Shown in pieces: positions 43,779-52,393 of a stretch of DNA of 64,000 nucleotides (positions within the stretch are counted from its first letter, which is position 1; every line of letters starts with the position of its first letter). A program made the translations under genes and the position numbers. This stretch comes from Carnobacterium gallinarum DSM 4847 (GTDB taxonomy: Bacteria; Bacillota; Bacilli; Lactobacillales; Carnobacteriaceae): positions 1,674,001-1,738,000 of the forward strand of contig NZ_JQLU01000005.1 of the NCBI RefSeq assembly GCF_000744375.1. Direction: 5' to 3'. Under the pieces are notes generated by a model that had not been told where the DNA came from, did no database searches, and saw nothing but the letters and a program-made list of their open reading frames with translations.

Positions 43779-44190
43779 TAGTTTAGGTTAAGAACAGGTG
43801 AATTGAAGAGGTTGTGGCAATAGGAACAGCTTAGTCTACCTTGTACTTTTTTAGATTAAGAACAGTTAAATAAAATATATAACGAAGATTGTCTCGTATT
43901 TACATTCCATTGTTTTAGATTAATAACACCGTGTAATGTGACGTAAGGAGTTGTGCTTCCGGCATTTACATTACATTATTTTAGATTAAGAACCAATTTA
44001 TATGAGTTTGCGCCTGAATACGTTAATCAATTTACATTACACTATTTTAGATTAAGAACAACTCATAAGTCTGTTCAAAGATATCAGGATTACAATTTAC
44101 ATTACACTATTTTAGATTAAGAACTAATGGTAGTGGTGAAACTAAGTTCCGTTCTATGGGATTTACATTACACTATTTTAGATTAAGAAC
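43777..44190 (-). CRISPR. CRISPR2 array (orphan): 6 full repeats and a remnant, 6 spacers
   Basis: On the minus strand, repeats lie at 44161-44190, 44095-44124, 44030-44059, 43964-43993, 43898-43927 and 43834-43863, with a 19-bp remnant at 43777-43795. They match the CRISPR1 repeat but have T for A at position 22 (GTGTAATG against GTGAAATG). Spacers are 34-38 bp. Repeats decay with distance from the leader end (44190): the three nearest are identical, the next has one change, then three changes, then about ten. No cas genes are near, so it must use the proteins of the 5.8-12.3 kb locus. Confidence 0.96.
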
Positions 44191-44385
44191 AGGTACCCTA
44201 TTCAGCCCTTTAATACCAAGGGTTTCAAAGACCTAATCTGTCGACCTACTCATTTTGAGGATTTCTATTCTTTAATAGTAACATAATGAAGGAACAATTT
44301 CATTAAAAATCCAGATGTATCAAGGGATTGGACAAATCTGTCGATCTCCCCACTTTTTTACATTATTGGAGGTCGACAGATGGCA
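44191..44385 (-). promoter_or_regulatory. CRISPR2 leader
   Basis: The reverse complement aligns with 12936-13136 over most of its length. The three ATCTGTCGAC-type motifs recur at 44371-44381, 44336-44346 and 44236-44246 with the same 35-bp and 100-bp spacings as in CRISPR1. The end next to the first repeat (GGGTACCT) is also shared. Confidence 0.88.
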
Positions 44386-44392
44386 TAGCCTC

Positions 44393-44432
44393 AAAAAATC
44401 CCCTCCTAGTTGTTGGTATACTAGAGAGGGGA
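44393..44432 (-). terminator. Terminator of the CsoR-rhodanese operon
   Basis: On the minus strand ATCCCCTCTCTAGT ... ACTAGGAGGGGAT followed by six T. It lies between the operon's last gene and the CRISPR2 leader. Confidence 0.85.
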
Positions 44433-44440
44433 TGTCTATT

Positions 44441-44701
44441 TTATTTTTTCATAATCATTTGAACGGCTTGTTCGATTTTTTTTGCTTGATTCTCTGTATC
44501 TAATTCAGGATTTTCAAGACAATTTTTTAAATTCTCAGCAACAATAATCCCCATAATACGATCGACACTTGAGCGGACGGCGCTTAGTTGGGTAATCACA
44601 TCTACACATTCTTTTTCGTCTTCAACCATTTTTTGGATTCCACGAAGTTGTCCTTCAGCTCTTTTTAAACGGTTTAGAATATTTTTATCACAGTTTTGCA
44701 T
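44441..44701 (-). CDS. CsoR/CstR-family repressor
   Basis: 86 aa from ATG 44701 (MQNCDKNILNRLKRAEGQLRGIQKMVEDEKECVDV...). All-helical four-helix-bundle DNA-binding family. Two Cys (in KECVDVI and LKNCLE) align with the sensing Cys pair. The residue three before the second Cys is Asn in NLKNC, where copper-sensing CsoR has His; with rhodanese neighbours this points to the persulfide sensor CstR rather than a copper sensor. Last gene of the operon; it overlaps the rhodanese stop (TAATG). Confidence 0.85.
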   Translation of the reverse strand: MQNCDKNILNRLKRAEGQLRGIQKMVEDEKECVDVITQLSAVRSSVDRIMGIIVAENLKNCLENPELDTENQAKKIEQAVQMIMKK

Positions 44702-44997
44702 TAAGCTAATGCTCCTTTCCAAGACGACATGCCACCCATTACGTTGATAACGTTGAATCCTTTCTGGCTAAGAAAATTGCAAGCATTTGCAGAACGACCA
44801 CCAGAATGACAAATGATATAGTAAAGCGTATCTTTTTTCAACTGTGTGAAAGTGCTACCTAGTAAACTAAGGGGCATATTTTGTGCGGAAGGGATATGAC
44901 CACTTTGAAATTCATCCACTTCTCTAACATCTAAAATAATCAAGTCTTCATTTTTTTCTTTTTGATAAAATTCATCAATAAATATTGAGTTATACAT
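44701..44997 (-). CDS. Single-domain rhodanese
   Basis: 98 aa from ATG 44997. Rhodanese fold: IILDVREVDEFQSGHIPSAQN, then the active-site loop IICHSGGRSANA with the catalytic Cys that carries a persulfide, ending GGMSSWKG. Probably moves sulfane sulfur between thiols. The start overlaps the stop of the CoA-disulfide reductase gene by 8 bp. A longer frame to 45036 lies inside that gene. Confidence 0.9.
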   Translation of the reverse strand: MYNSIFIDEFYQKEKNEDLIILDVREVDEFQSGHIPSAQNMPLSLLGSTFTQLKKDTLYYIICHSGGRSANACNFLSQKGFNVINVMGGMSSWKGALA

Positions 44998-46648
44998 GGA
45001 TAATCTCCTCTGGTTTAACAGTATTGTACAGGGCAAATGCTCCGTCTAAATTTTGCACATGAAAGCCTGCTTGTTTCAAGATACGTTCGCCAATATAGCT
45101 GCGTAATCCGCTGTGACAAGTAATAATATAGGCTTTTTTTATATCTAATTCAGCGATACGACAACGCAAATCATCTAATGGAATATGCAACGCATTTTTG
45201 AAGTGTCCATTACTTTTTAATTCACCAGAATTTCGGACATCTAGTATGATTTTACCATTTTCCACCTCTTTTTCAAGGTCAGACCACTGAATAGTGTGGC
45301 TCAATACTTCAGCGAGATTCATAGCTGCATAGCCAATCATATTGACAGGATCTTTTGCGGAACCAAATGGAGGGGCGTAGGTGAACTCTAGCTCGGGCAA
45401 ATCAAAGATTGTTAACCCACCTTTAATAGCAGTTGCTAAACTGTCAATTCGTTTATCGACACCTTTCATTCCAACTCCCTGTGCACCATAAATTTCACCA
45501 GTTTTCTCATTAAAAATAAGTTTCAACGTTAATTCTGTGGCACCTGGATAGTAGCTAGCATGGTCTTTTCCAGACGTGTGGACAACACTTACAGCTAAGC
45601 CAGCTTGTTTTGCACTGCGTTCACTTAGACCTGTTGAAGCTGCACTTAAATCAAAGACACGTACAATAGCTGTACCGATACTGCCTTTGTTCTTTCGTGG
45701 AAAGCCAGCAATCACATCAGCTACTTGTCTACCTTGACGATTAGCTGGAGAGGCTAGTGAAATCAGTGCATCTTCACCTGTAATTTGTTGTTTCACCACA
45801 ATGGCATCACCAACAGCATATATATCAGACAAACTTGTTTGATAGTGTTCATCAACTAAAATACCACCTCGTAAGCCTAAGGCAATACCGGCATCTTTTG
45901 CCAATGTATTTTCAGGTTGTACTCCCACAGATAGAATCGTTAAATCTGATAGAATAGTAGTTCCATCTTCTAAAATAATCTCTTTTCCAGCCTGTTTGAA
46001 AGCGATAGCCGATTGAGAGGTGATGACCTTGACACCATTTTTAATCAGTTCATTTTTAACGTAGGCCGCCATCTCTTCATCTAGAGTGGGTAAGACATGT
46101 GGGGCTTTTTCAATAATCGTGACATCTAGTCCACTTTTACGTAAATTTTCTGCCATTTCTAAGCCAATAAAGCCAGCACCAATTACTGTAGCATGTTTAG
46201 GATTTTTTTCTTCAAAATGTTGCATAATTTGATCTAAATCAGGAACATTTCTTAAACTAAAAACATTGGTAGCTTCAGTTAAACCTTCAATAGAGGGAAT
46301 AAAAGGTTTTGCACCAGGGGATAAAATCAGATAATCATAGTTTTCAGTAAAAATTCTATCTCTATGCTGAATCGTGACGGTTTTATTTTCTGGTTGAATG
46401 GCTTTTACTTCATGGTAGGGACGCACATCTAATCCGAATCTAGCCTTTAAGTTTTCTGGTGTTTGCACTAATAAAGCTTCTCTTTGGTTAATCTCACCAG
46501 AAACGTAGTAAGGTAAGCCACAGTTAGCAAAGGATACAAAAGGTCCCTTTTCTAATACGATAATTTCTGCATCTTCCATCAAACGGCGTAAGCGTGTTGC
46601 AGCAGACATTCCTCCGGCAACGCCACCAACGATGATAATTTTAGGCAT
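44990..46648 (-). CDS. CoA-disulfide reductase with C-terminal rhodanese domain
   Basis: 552 aa. The FAD/NAD fold begins IIIVGGVAGGMSAATRLRR, with the single active Cys in SFANCGLPYYVSG. A second dinucleotide site is in ATVIGAGFIGLEMAENL. A C-terminal rhodanese (about 465-545) carries ILDVRNSGEL and the catalytic Cys in TCHSGLRSYIG. CoADR-RHD enzymes reduce CoA disulfide or CoA persulfide. It abuts the upstream rhodanese gene. Confidence 0.92.
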   Translation of the reverse strand: MPKIIIVGGVAGGMSAATRLRRLMEDAEIIVLEKGPFVSFANCGLPYYVSGEINQREALLVQTPENLKARFGLDVRPYHEVKAIQPENKTVTIQHRDRIFTENYDYLILSPGAKPFIPSIEGLTEATNVFSLRNVPDLDQIMQHFEEKNPKHATVIGAGFIGLEMAENLRKSGLDVTIIEKAPHVLPTLDEEMAAYVKNELIKNGVKVITSQSAIAFKQAGKEIILEDGTTILSDLTILSVGVQPENTLAKDAGIALGLRGGILVDEHYQTSLSDIYAVGDAIVVKQQITGEDALISLASPANRQGRQVADVIAGFPRKNKGSIGTAIVRVFDLSAASTGLSERSAKQAGLAVSVVHTSGKDHASYYPGATELTLKLIFNEKTGEIYGAQGVGMKGVDKRIDSLATAIKGGLTIFDLPELEFTYAPPFGSAKDPVNMIGYAAMNLAEVLSHTIQWSDLEKEVENGKIILDVRNSGELKSNGHFKNALHIPLDDLRCRIAELDIKKAYIITCHSGLRSYIGERILKQAGFHVQNLDGAFALYNTVKPEEIIHV

Positions 46649-46965
46649 TAGTTTCTCCCTCCTTTAACAGGTCCAGTCCAACGATTCATGCCTCCACGAA
46701 CATTGATTGCTTGGTAGCCTTTCTTTTTTAGAATATTCGTCGCCTGTTTGCTCCGCATTCCTGATTGGCAAATTACATAAATTTCTGAAGAGTGTTTATA
46801 TTTATAGTTACTTATTTTATTTAAGGGAACGTTTTTTGCTGTGCTAATATGCCCCCTCTGGTATTCCTCGGTAGTTCTAACATCTAGTAAAATACTGCTT
46901 TTTTCTAATTTTTCCATTAATTCATTCGTTGAAATGGTTGCTGTTCTTTGAAATAATCCAAACAT
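46648..46965 (-). CDS. Rhodanese-like protein, first gene of the operon
   Basis: 105 aa. LLDVRTTEEYQRGHISTAKN and catalytic loop VICQSGMRSKQA, ending GGMNRWTGPV. The N-terminus FGLFQRTATIS has no clear signal. The ribosome site GAGAGGAG (46973-46980, complement) lies within the 60-bp operator palindrome. Confidence 0.9.
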   Translation of the reverse strand: MFGLFQRTATISTNELMEKLEKSSILLDVRTTEEYQRGHISTAKNVPLNKISNYKYKHSSEIYVICQSGMRSKQATNILKKKGYQAINVRGGMNRWTGPVKGGRN

Positions 46966-46972
46966 AAAAAAG

Positions 46973-47039
46973 CTCCTCTCATATAAAGTTTAATATACCC
47001 GCATAGGTATATTAAACTTTATATGAGAGGAGATGTCAA
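46973..47039 (-). promoter_or_regulatory. Operon promoter in a 60-bp perfect palindrome
   Basis: Two 27-bp arms (46973-46999 and 47006-47032) are exact inverse copies around CGCATA. The arm ends toward the centre read TATACC / GGTATA, a CsoR/CstR-like operator. On the minus strand TTGACA (47039-47034), 17 bp, TTTAAT (47016-47011) place the transcript start near 47004, in the loop. The outer ends CTCCTCTC / GAGAGGAG include the Shine-Dalgarno of the first gene. Confidence 0.85.
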
Positions 47040-47094
47040 TGGTATTTTGTGTTTTATAAAATAGTTAAGCACTACATAATGAGTTTTTTTTATT

Positions 47095-47113
47095 TATACC
47101 TATGGTAGGTATA
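47095..47113. promoter_or_regulatory. Second CsoR/CstR-like operator
   Basis: TATACC-TATGGTA-GGTATA, the same half-sites as the centre of the 60-bp palindrome with a 7-bp spacer. About 90 bp upstream of the main operator, so it may serve looping or a divergent gene. Confidence 0.6.
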
Positions 47114-47209
47114 GTGTGTTCTCGTTAGAAAAGTATCTAAAATTAGCAATAAGCAAAATTATGAAACTGTAAAAAAGCATAGGAAAATAAGTTGGAGGTA
47201 TAAAAAAAG

Positions 47210-47362
47210 GTGACCACTACAAATCGTTTATGGATACGAAATATTAAAAAAAATGAAAAGGATTTTGCTGCTCTATGGAGGATAGTTAGGATTATTGCTA
47301 AGGGGTGTATGAAGAGTTCAGGAGGCACGGAATTGTCGCAGAAGCTGGTAAGCAATTCTTGA
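47210..47362 (+). CDS. Possible small protein, 50 aa, or gene remnant
   Basis: GTG 47210 with GGAGG at 47194-47198 (a long 11-nt spacing) gives MTTTNRLWIRNIKKNEKDF, then ALWRIVRIIAKGCMKSSGG. Basic and unrecognised. It is downstream of the second CsoR-type operator, so it could be a divergent target of the repressor. It could equally be a leftover piece; the 47.0-47.7 kb stretch has no other good gene. Confidence 0.3.
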   Translation: MTTTNRLWIRNIKKNEKDFAALWRIVRIIAKGCMKSSGGTELSQKLVSNS

Positions 47363-47501
47363 TTTTTTAATGACTATAGACAGAAAGTATATTACAGCTA
47401 CACATAATATAGAAATAGTCATAGTAGGGAAGTTATGAAAAAAATTTGAAATGACCTACTATATTCCTATAAAGAGTTATGACATCCGAAAAATAAATTA
47501 G

Positions 47502-47615
47502 TTCCTTTTCGCAGGTATCAACTTAATTTTGATGATTGTCTGGATCGTGTTTATCAAGCATTTTGGGAAACGTATCGAACGCATTTTATTGAATCGATTA
47601 CGTGAAGGCCGATAA
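47502..47615 (+). pseudogene. C-terminal remnant of a membrane protein
   Basis: The frame reads FLFAGINLILMIVWIVFIKHFGKRIERILLNRLREGR and stops with TAA at 47613-47615: one membrane helix with a basic tail. No start or upstream domain exists, so it is the end of a deleted gene. Family unknown. Confidence 0.4.
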
Positions 47616-47665
47616 TAATAAATTTTAGGTTAAATAGATTAAAAATTAAGACTTATCAGTAATGT

Positions 47666-47700
47666 AAGACACTTTTTTTAGGGGGAAAGTGTCTTTTTTT
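47666..47700 (+). terminator. Bidirectional terminator
   Basis: AAGACACTTT / AAAGTGTCTT with T on both sides. It serves the minus-strand gene at 47730 and whatever precedes it on the plus strand. Confidence 0.8.
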
Positions 47701-47729
47701 GTTAAATTAAAGAAAATAACAAGCAAGGA

Positions 47730-48245
47730 TTATGGTTTTTTTAGTCCAAATATTAGTGTTCCTGATAAGCTAGAGAAAATTTTACCTGTAATTGTTTGTG
47801 GAGCATTATCAGGAGGAGAACCGTCAGATGAAGGCTGTGGTTTGGGAGAATTTGCTGAAGTGATAGGCTGGTTTGATAAATCAAAATCTATGAGAGTAGA
47901 CACTTTTTTTCTCTGCAAATAAGATACAGGGCGTGAACTAATAATAATATTTGGAATAACGGGAAGTGTCGAAGAGGAAGAAGATTTTGGTGGTGTGTGT
48001 ACAGTATTCTTTTCTTCCTGTTCTAATTCCGGATTTTTAGGTAAATCTCTTGGTCGTAAGGGAGTGAAAGGTTCAGTTGGATCTAATGGATTTACAGGGT
48101 GTCGTGTTTGCTTCAAGCTAACATCAGTAGATGCTTCTACTGATGTTGCTTTGTTAATTTGTAAAAAAATTAATGAGACAGAAATTAACAAGCTGGTAAA
48201 GAGATACATCACTTTTCTATTAAGACGATACTCTTTTCTTTTCAT
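47730..48245 (-). CDS. Secreted proline-rich surface protein, 171 aa
   Basis: N-terminus MKRKEYRLNRKVMYLFTSLLISVSLIFLQINKATSVEAS is a signal peptide. The middle is Pro/Ser-rich (NPLDPTEPFTPLRPRDLPKNP, SSSSTLP). The end, NAPQTITGKIFSSLSGTLIFGLKKP, looks like a sorting signal that has lost its LPXTG: a short hydrophobic stretch and a basic tail. It overlaps the Mga-type gene by 4 bp and is in one transcript with it. Function unknown; it is probably a wall-associated partner of the WxL cluster. Confidence 0.55.
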   Translation of the reverse strand: MKRKEYRLNRKVMYLFTSLLISVSLIFLQINKATSVEASTDVSLKQTRHPVNPLDPTEPFTPLRPRDLPKNPELEQEEKNTVHTPPKSSSSSTLPVIPNIIISSRPVSYLQRKKVSTLIDFDLSNQPITSANSPKPQPSSDGSPPDNAPQTITGKIFSSLSGTLIFGLKKP

Positions 48246-49705
48246 ACAAGGCTCCTTTTTTTTGCAGATTGTCTTATTTTTATAATTAAATTACCAAAAG
48301 CTTCCCAATCAGAGGCAGTTGGAGGACTATTCCAAATTAGGTAATCACAATCCACTTTAGAGGGCAAAATATCCGATAAATAGATATCTGTATGGGAGGA
48401 TAATGAATTTTCAATTTTAATGTAGAGAAAAGGTAGATTTTTTAATGTTAGTTGAATGAAATGATTATAATTTTCTCCATAAGAGAAATCGATGGTAACG
48501 TAGATAGGATCCAAAATTTTATCAGTTGGGAAATATTTTAATAAAACAAAAATGTAATCATATAACAATACATTTTCAAAGGATTCGATGTTAACACTTT
48601 CCTCAGCGATATCAATTTGATGGATAAATATCTGACAAAAATTATAAAAATCAATATAATTTTCTTTTAAAAATTCTTGATTAATAAAAGAATGCCAAAC
48701 ATTTATTAATTGTTTATAATAAAAAATTCGATAATGAATTTTATCTAGTTCGTTAATTAAAAGCAGTGTGAGCTGTGGATCCAGTTTTAAGTTAAAATAA
48801 GACTCAATTTGCGAAATAAATTGAGCAGTCAAAAAAGACGTCTGTGGCGCTTTTTTTTTATCAAGATAAGTTGAGCTAATGTAGTCTTCTGATATGAGAA
48901 AATCAATAATAAATGTAATTTCATTATGAATATTCGTTGCAGGAAGCGATGTAAATTCGTTGGCTAACAAATTTAGTTGATTTTCTATTAAATGAATTTC
49001 ATTTTTGATAACAAGCTTATAGTTTAACTCGACTGGCTCAATAACATGACCTAAATCAAGGCGTTGAAATATAATGGCTAAAAAATAACTTAGTTTTAAA
49101 CGTTGGCTTTCTGAAGGTCTTTTGATAAGGATATTGGTAAGCTCGTGCTCAAAAATTTCAACAAGTTTTGTGATATCACTATCAAATGGAAACTCATAAT
49201 TCTTAAATCCAGTAAAATAAAGTTGAAATAAAAATAAGCGGATATGTTTTTCATTTCCAATTAAATGATAATCAGCGGATAAGGAAATCTCATGTTTTTG
49301 TAAATAATCAGAAATTTTTGTTTTTAAAGTAAAAGCCTTAGTTTTACTCATATAGAGCTTTTCATAGAACGTTTGCAATGAAAAGTAATTGGTTTTAAAA
49401 ACATAATCTAAAAGTTTGAATCGTCGTGAATCTTTTAAATAATGCCAAATTAATCGGTTGATAGAATCTTTGCCGATTTTGGTTAAGGTAATCATTTTAT
49501 CTTGCTGAACAATTGAATAATATTCTTCTAAGTCATATATTTCAATATCTGCAATTAATTCAGAAACAGTTTTAGCAGCTAAAAATTCAGATAAATCTAG
49601 TGCATCTTTTATTTCATATAAAGAAACGGAATGTGCTTGGTTTAATTCTAGAAAAGAAAAAAGTTCAAGCTTTCTTTGGTCTGCTTTTTCTAATAAAAAT
49701 TCCAT
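48242..49705 (-). CDS. Mga-type helix-turn-helix regulator
   Basis: 487 aa from ATG 49705 (GGAGG upstream). An N-terminal winged HTH is followed by a second HTH (about residues 88-130: YFSLQTFYEKLYMSKTKAFTLKTKISDYL), then PRD-like helical blocks and a C-terminal EIIB-like segment, as in Mga/AtxA proteins. Such regulators link surface-protein genes to carbon state. It is transcribed away from the WxL cluster, with a palindrome-bearing region between. Confidence 0.8.
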   Translation of the reverse strand: MEFLLEKADQRKLELFSFLELNQAHSVSLYEIKDALDLSEFLAAKTVSELIADIEIYDLEEYYSIVQQDKMITLTKIGKDSINRLIWHYLKDSRRFKLLDYVFKTNYFSLQTFYEKLYMSKTKAFTLKTKISDYLQKHEISLSADYHLIGNEKHIRLFLFQLYFTGFKNYEFPFDSDITKLVEIFEHELTNILIKRPSESQRLKLSYFLAIIFQRLDLGHVIEPVELNYKLVIKNEIHLIENQLNLLANEFTSLPATNIHNEITFIIDFLISEDYISSTYLDKKKAPQTSFLTAQFISQIESYFNLKLDPQLTLLLINELDKIHYRIFYYKQLINVWHSFINQEFLKENYIDFYNFCQIFIHQIDIAEESVNIESFENVLLYDYIFVLLKYFPTDKILDPIYVTIDFSYGENYNHFIQLTLKNLPFLYIKIENSLSSHTDIYLSDILPSKVDCDYLIWNSPPTASDWEAFGNLIIKIRQSAKKRSLV

Positions 49706-49844
49706 AGGCTCCTCCAATTCTTCTAAAATTTAAACTACTAAAATTTATGTTCTGAAGATTTTATCTTTGTAGTTATTTAATTAGATAATTATTTGTACAC
49801 TTAGTAATTATTATTATATAACAAATTTAACAGCTTGTGATTCA

Positions 49845-49896
49845 TTTAACCAGTCTTTTTTTTTTGTTAATTATAAAAATAAAAAGACTGGTTAAA
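49845..49896. repeat. 16-bp inverted repeat between the Mga-type regulator and the WxL cluster
   Basis: TTTAACCAGTCTTTTT and its perfect inverse at 49881-49896 around a 20-nt AT-rich loop. Placed 140 bp from the regulator start and 107 bp from the LRR gene. It may be an operator or a stem. The whole 285-bp gap holds no gene. Confidence 0.7.
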
Positions 49897-50002
49897 TTAA
49901 TTTTTGAATGATAGATTAGTGTGGACAGTAATTATTGTACACCAAAATGTTTTTAGGTAAGTGCAAAATCAATTAATTATTAAGAGAAGAGAGATTAGGC
50001 TA

Positions 50003-52057
50003 ATGTGGAAAAAACAACGTAAAAACATTGTAATAATCATTATTTTAATTCAAGTTATTTCAATTGCTAATGTATCTACGCGTGTTATTGCAACTACACT
50101 ATCAGATACTGGATCTACTCAAACACAACAACAAAGCACTTTGATTTCAGAGGGTAGCGATACAGCAACAAGTAATAGTAATAAAAATAATGAAGTTGAA
50201 AAAGAAGAAGATTTAAACAATCAAGTCGTAGAGTCAAGCGAAGTTCCTCAACCTCAAGAAGAGTCAAGCGAAGTTCCGCAGACAGAAGAGAAAGTTCAAG
50301 ATTCAAGCAACCAGGAACAAGGAAATACAGATGCCACAACAGATACAGGAGAATTAAAGCAAGACGTAGATAAACAAGGGCAAGTGGAAAATCCAAGCAA
50401 TCAAGTAGTTAAATCAACTACGCCAGATGAAAGTCCACAACCTAAAATTGAAGTAAGTATTGAGTCATCTTTTAAAGATAACAATTTAATGAAGTTGATT
50501 CAACAAACTTTAGGTGTCACCACAATTACATCAGTCAATATCCTCAAATTAACTACGTTAAGCAACCAGAAAACAGGAAGTAACTATCCTCTTATTAGTG
50601 ATTTATCTGGTTTAGAAAATGCAACTAATTTAAAGCAGTTAGAATTGAGTCAACCTAAATGGAATGATCAAGTGGGGAAACGGATTAACGATTTAACCCC
50701 ACTAGCCAAGCTACCTAATTTAACTGATATAGGCATGACTAATAATGACTTAACAACGTTAGCGCCATTAGCTACGGTAACTAGTTTGAAAAAGTTAGAT
50801 GTACAGGCCAACTCAATTTCAGATGTAGGGGCATTAGCAAATCTGACAAATATGGTTGAGTTAAATGTATCCAATAATCAGAGTCCGCCAATTGGTGTCG
50901 TTGCCAATTTAACTAATTTAGAATTATTAGGTTGGGGAGGGAATAATGTTACGGATATATCAAGCTTAGCTAACTTAACAAAATTGTCAACATTAAATAT
51001 ATACACGAATAAGATATCTGATATTTCTAGTCTAAGTGGGATGAATCAATTATCTATGTTGAGTATTAGTTCAAATCAAATAAGTGATTTATCATCCTTA
51101 AAAGGCAAAGGGATTACACAGGTGTTAGCGAGCGATAATATGATTTCGGATATTAGTCCCCTTGATCAAACCTTGTTTTTTGAAGTTAAAAAGCAAGTAG
51201 TTAATGCAAAGCCAATAGAAATAATCGGCAATGATTTAAACTTACCTAATCCGCTTATCGGTCAAGATGGTAAAGGTCTAGTGCCAGGGCAGATTTCTAA
51301 TAAAGGGAAATACATTAGTGGGACAAATCAAATTAGTTGGACAGGATTACCAGATTCGGGCTCTCTTACTTTTGATTGGGCTAATGCTAGTAAAGATTTT
51401 ACTGGACAGTATAAGGTGAGCTATCAAGTCGGTCAAGGACAACCAGTGACAGTAAAATATGTTGATAAAAATGGTGTTTCTTTGCTTCCTGATCAGGTGC
51501 TTACTGGGAAAGTAAATGAAGCTTATACATCTAAGGCTGAAACAATTGAAGGTTATCTGCTATCTGCACCACCAACAAATGCAACGGGTGTGTTTACCAG
51601 TCAGCCGCAAACAGTTACGTATAAATATGACGGGCAACTTGTTTTTGTATCTGCCCCATCAGCAATTAGTAGTGTTGGTGATTTAGAAATCCCAACAAAA
51701 GAAACCAATTATTCCTTAATCACAAGAGATAATGAACTTAGAATCCGTGATTATCGAGGTACATCATCAAAATGGTCATTAAAAGCCATACTAGTAACGG
51801 AAATGACTTCGGCTTCTGGGCATGTTTTAAAGGATAGTTTGTTCTACCGGCTTAATGGGAAAGAGGAACCATTTTCAGTAGGAAACTCAATTCCAATTGC
51901 TTCAGAAACATCTACCTCAACCAATGAAATTAATATTTCAAGTTCTTGGTCGGAAAACGGGGATGGTCCGCTGCTAAAAGTTAAAGGTGGTCAACCACGT
52001 AATGAATCTTATTCAGCGGAAATTGAATGGGTCTTGCAAGATGTACCGAATCCATAG
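50003..52057 (+). CDS. Leucine-rich-repeat WxL surface protein (internalin-like)
   Basis: 684 aa. ATG 50003 gives MWKKQRKNIVIIIILIQVI, a signal peptide. A Ser/Thr/Gln/Glu-rich stalk follows to about residue 140, then some seven 22-residue LRRs (ISDLSGLENATNLKQLELS ...), a MucBP-type domain (VTVKYVDKNGVSLL) and a C-terminal WxL domain with WSL and YSAEIEWVLQDVPNP. WxL domains bind peptidoglycan without sortase. LRR-WxL proteins are thought to bind host or community ligands. Confidence 0.9.
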   Translation: MWKKQRKNIVIIIILIQVISIANVSTRVIATTLSDTGSTQTQQQSTLISEGSDTATSNSNKNNEVEKEEDLNNQVVESSEVPQPQEESSEVPQTEEKVQDSSNQEQGNTDATTDTGELKQDVDKQGQVENPSNQVVKSTTPDESPQPKIEVSIESSFKDNNLMKLIQQTLGVTTITSVNILKLTTLSNQKTGSNYPLISDLSGLENATNLKQLELSQPKWNDQVGKRINDLTPLAKLPNLTDIGMTNNDLTTLAPLATVTSLKKLDVQANSISDVGALANLTNMVELNVSNNQSPPIGVVANLTNLELLGWGGNNVTDISSLANLTKLSTLNIYTNKISDISSLSGMNQLSMLSISSNQISDLSSLKGKGITQVLASDNMISDISPLDQTLFFEVKKQVVNAKPIEIIGNDLNLPNPLIGQDGKGLVPGQISNKGKYISGTNQISWTGLPDSGSLTFDWANASKDFTGQYKVSYQVGQGQPVTVKYVDKNGVSLLPDQVLTGKVNEAYTSKAETIEGYLLSAPPTNATGVFTSQPQTVTYKYDGQLVFVSAPSAISSVGDLEIPTKETNYSLITRDNELRIRDYRGTSSKWSLKAILVTEMTSASGHVLKDSLFYRLNGKEEPFSVGNSIPIASETSTSTNEINISSSWSENGDGPLLKVKGGQPRNESYSAEIEWVLQDVPNP

Positions 52058-52075
52058 ACTGGGAGATAGTAAATA

Positions 52076-52393
52076 ATGAATAAGTACATGAAATTCGTTT
52101 TATTGATTTTTGGATGTTTATTGTTACAAGCTCCGGTTATAAATGCTCAGAAACCGGGAATCTATGAAACAAAAGCTAGAGTTGGCTTTGTTGAAGGTAA
52201 AACCACAAATGAAGACGAGAACGAGCAAGAAAAAGAAGTAGTTGAAACAGACAAGACTTTTCCTAAAACGGGAGAAAAAGTTGAGCTGAATTTAGGTTAT
52301 CTAGGAATAGGTTTTATAATTACGGTGTTTATCTTATTTGATAATAAGGTTTATATAATAAATGGATTAAGAAGAAAAGAGGAAAACAAATGA
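52076..52393 (+). CDS. Small LPXTG-type surface protein
   Basis: 105 aa. Signal peptide ending VINAQ, acidic middle (EDENEQEKEVVETDK), sorting signal FPKTGE and then LGYLGIGFIITVFILFDNKVY with a basic tail RRKEENK. FPKTG is a normal variant of the sortase motif. Small sortase-anchored proteins of this size are regular members of WxL clusters. It overlaps the next gene in ATGA. Confidence 0.88.
   Translation: MNKYMKFVLLIFGCLLLQAPVINAQKPGIYETKARVGFVEGKTTNEDENEQEKEVVETDKTFPKTGEKVELNLGYLGIGFIITVFILFDNKVYIINGLRRKEENK

Noticed and set aside
47143-47355. Minus-strand 70-aa hydrophobic frame
   Set aside because: No ribosome site and no family resemblance; the plus-strand 50-aa frame there has at least a GGAGG, though it too is uncertain.
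50115-50396. Leu-rich membrane-like frame on the minus strand
   Set aside because: It is the shadow of the Ser/Gln/Glu-rich stalk of the LRR-WxL protein.
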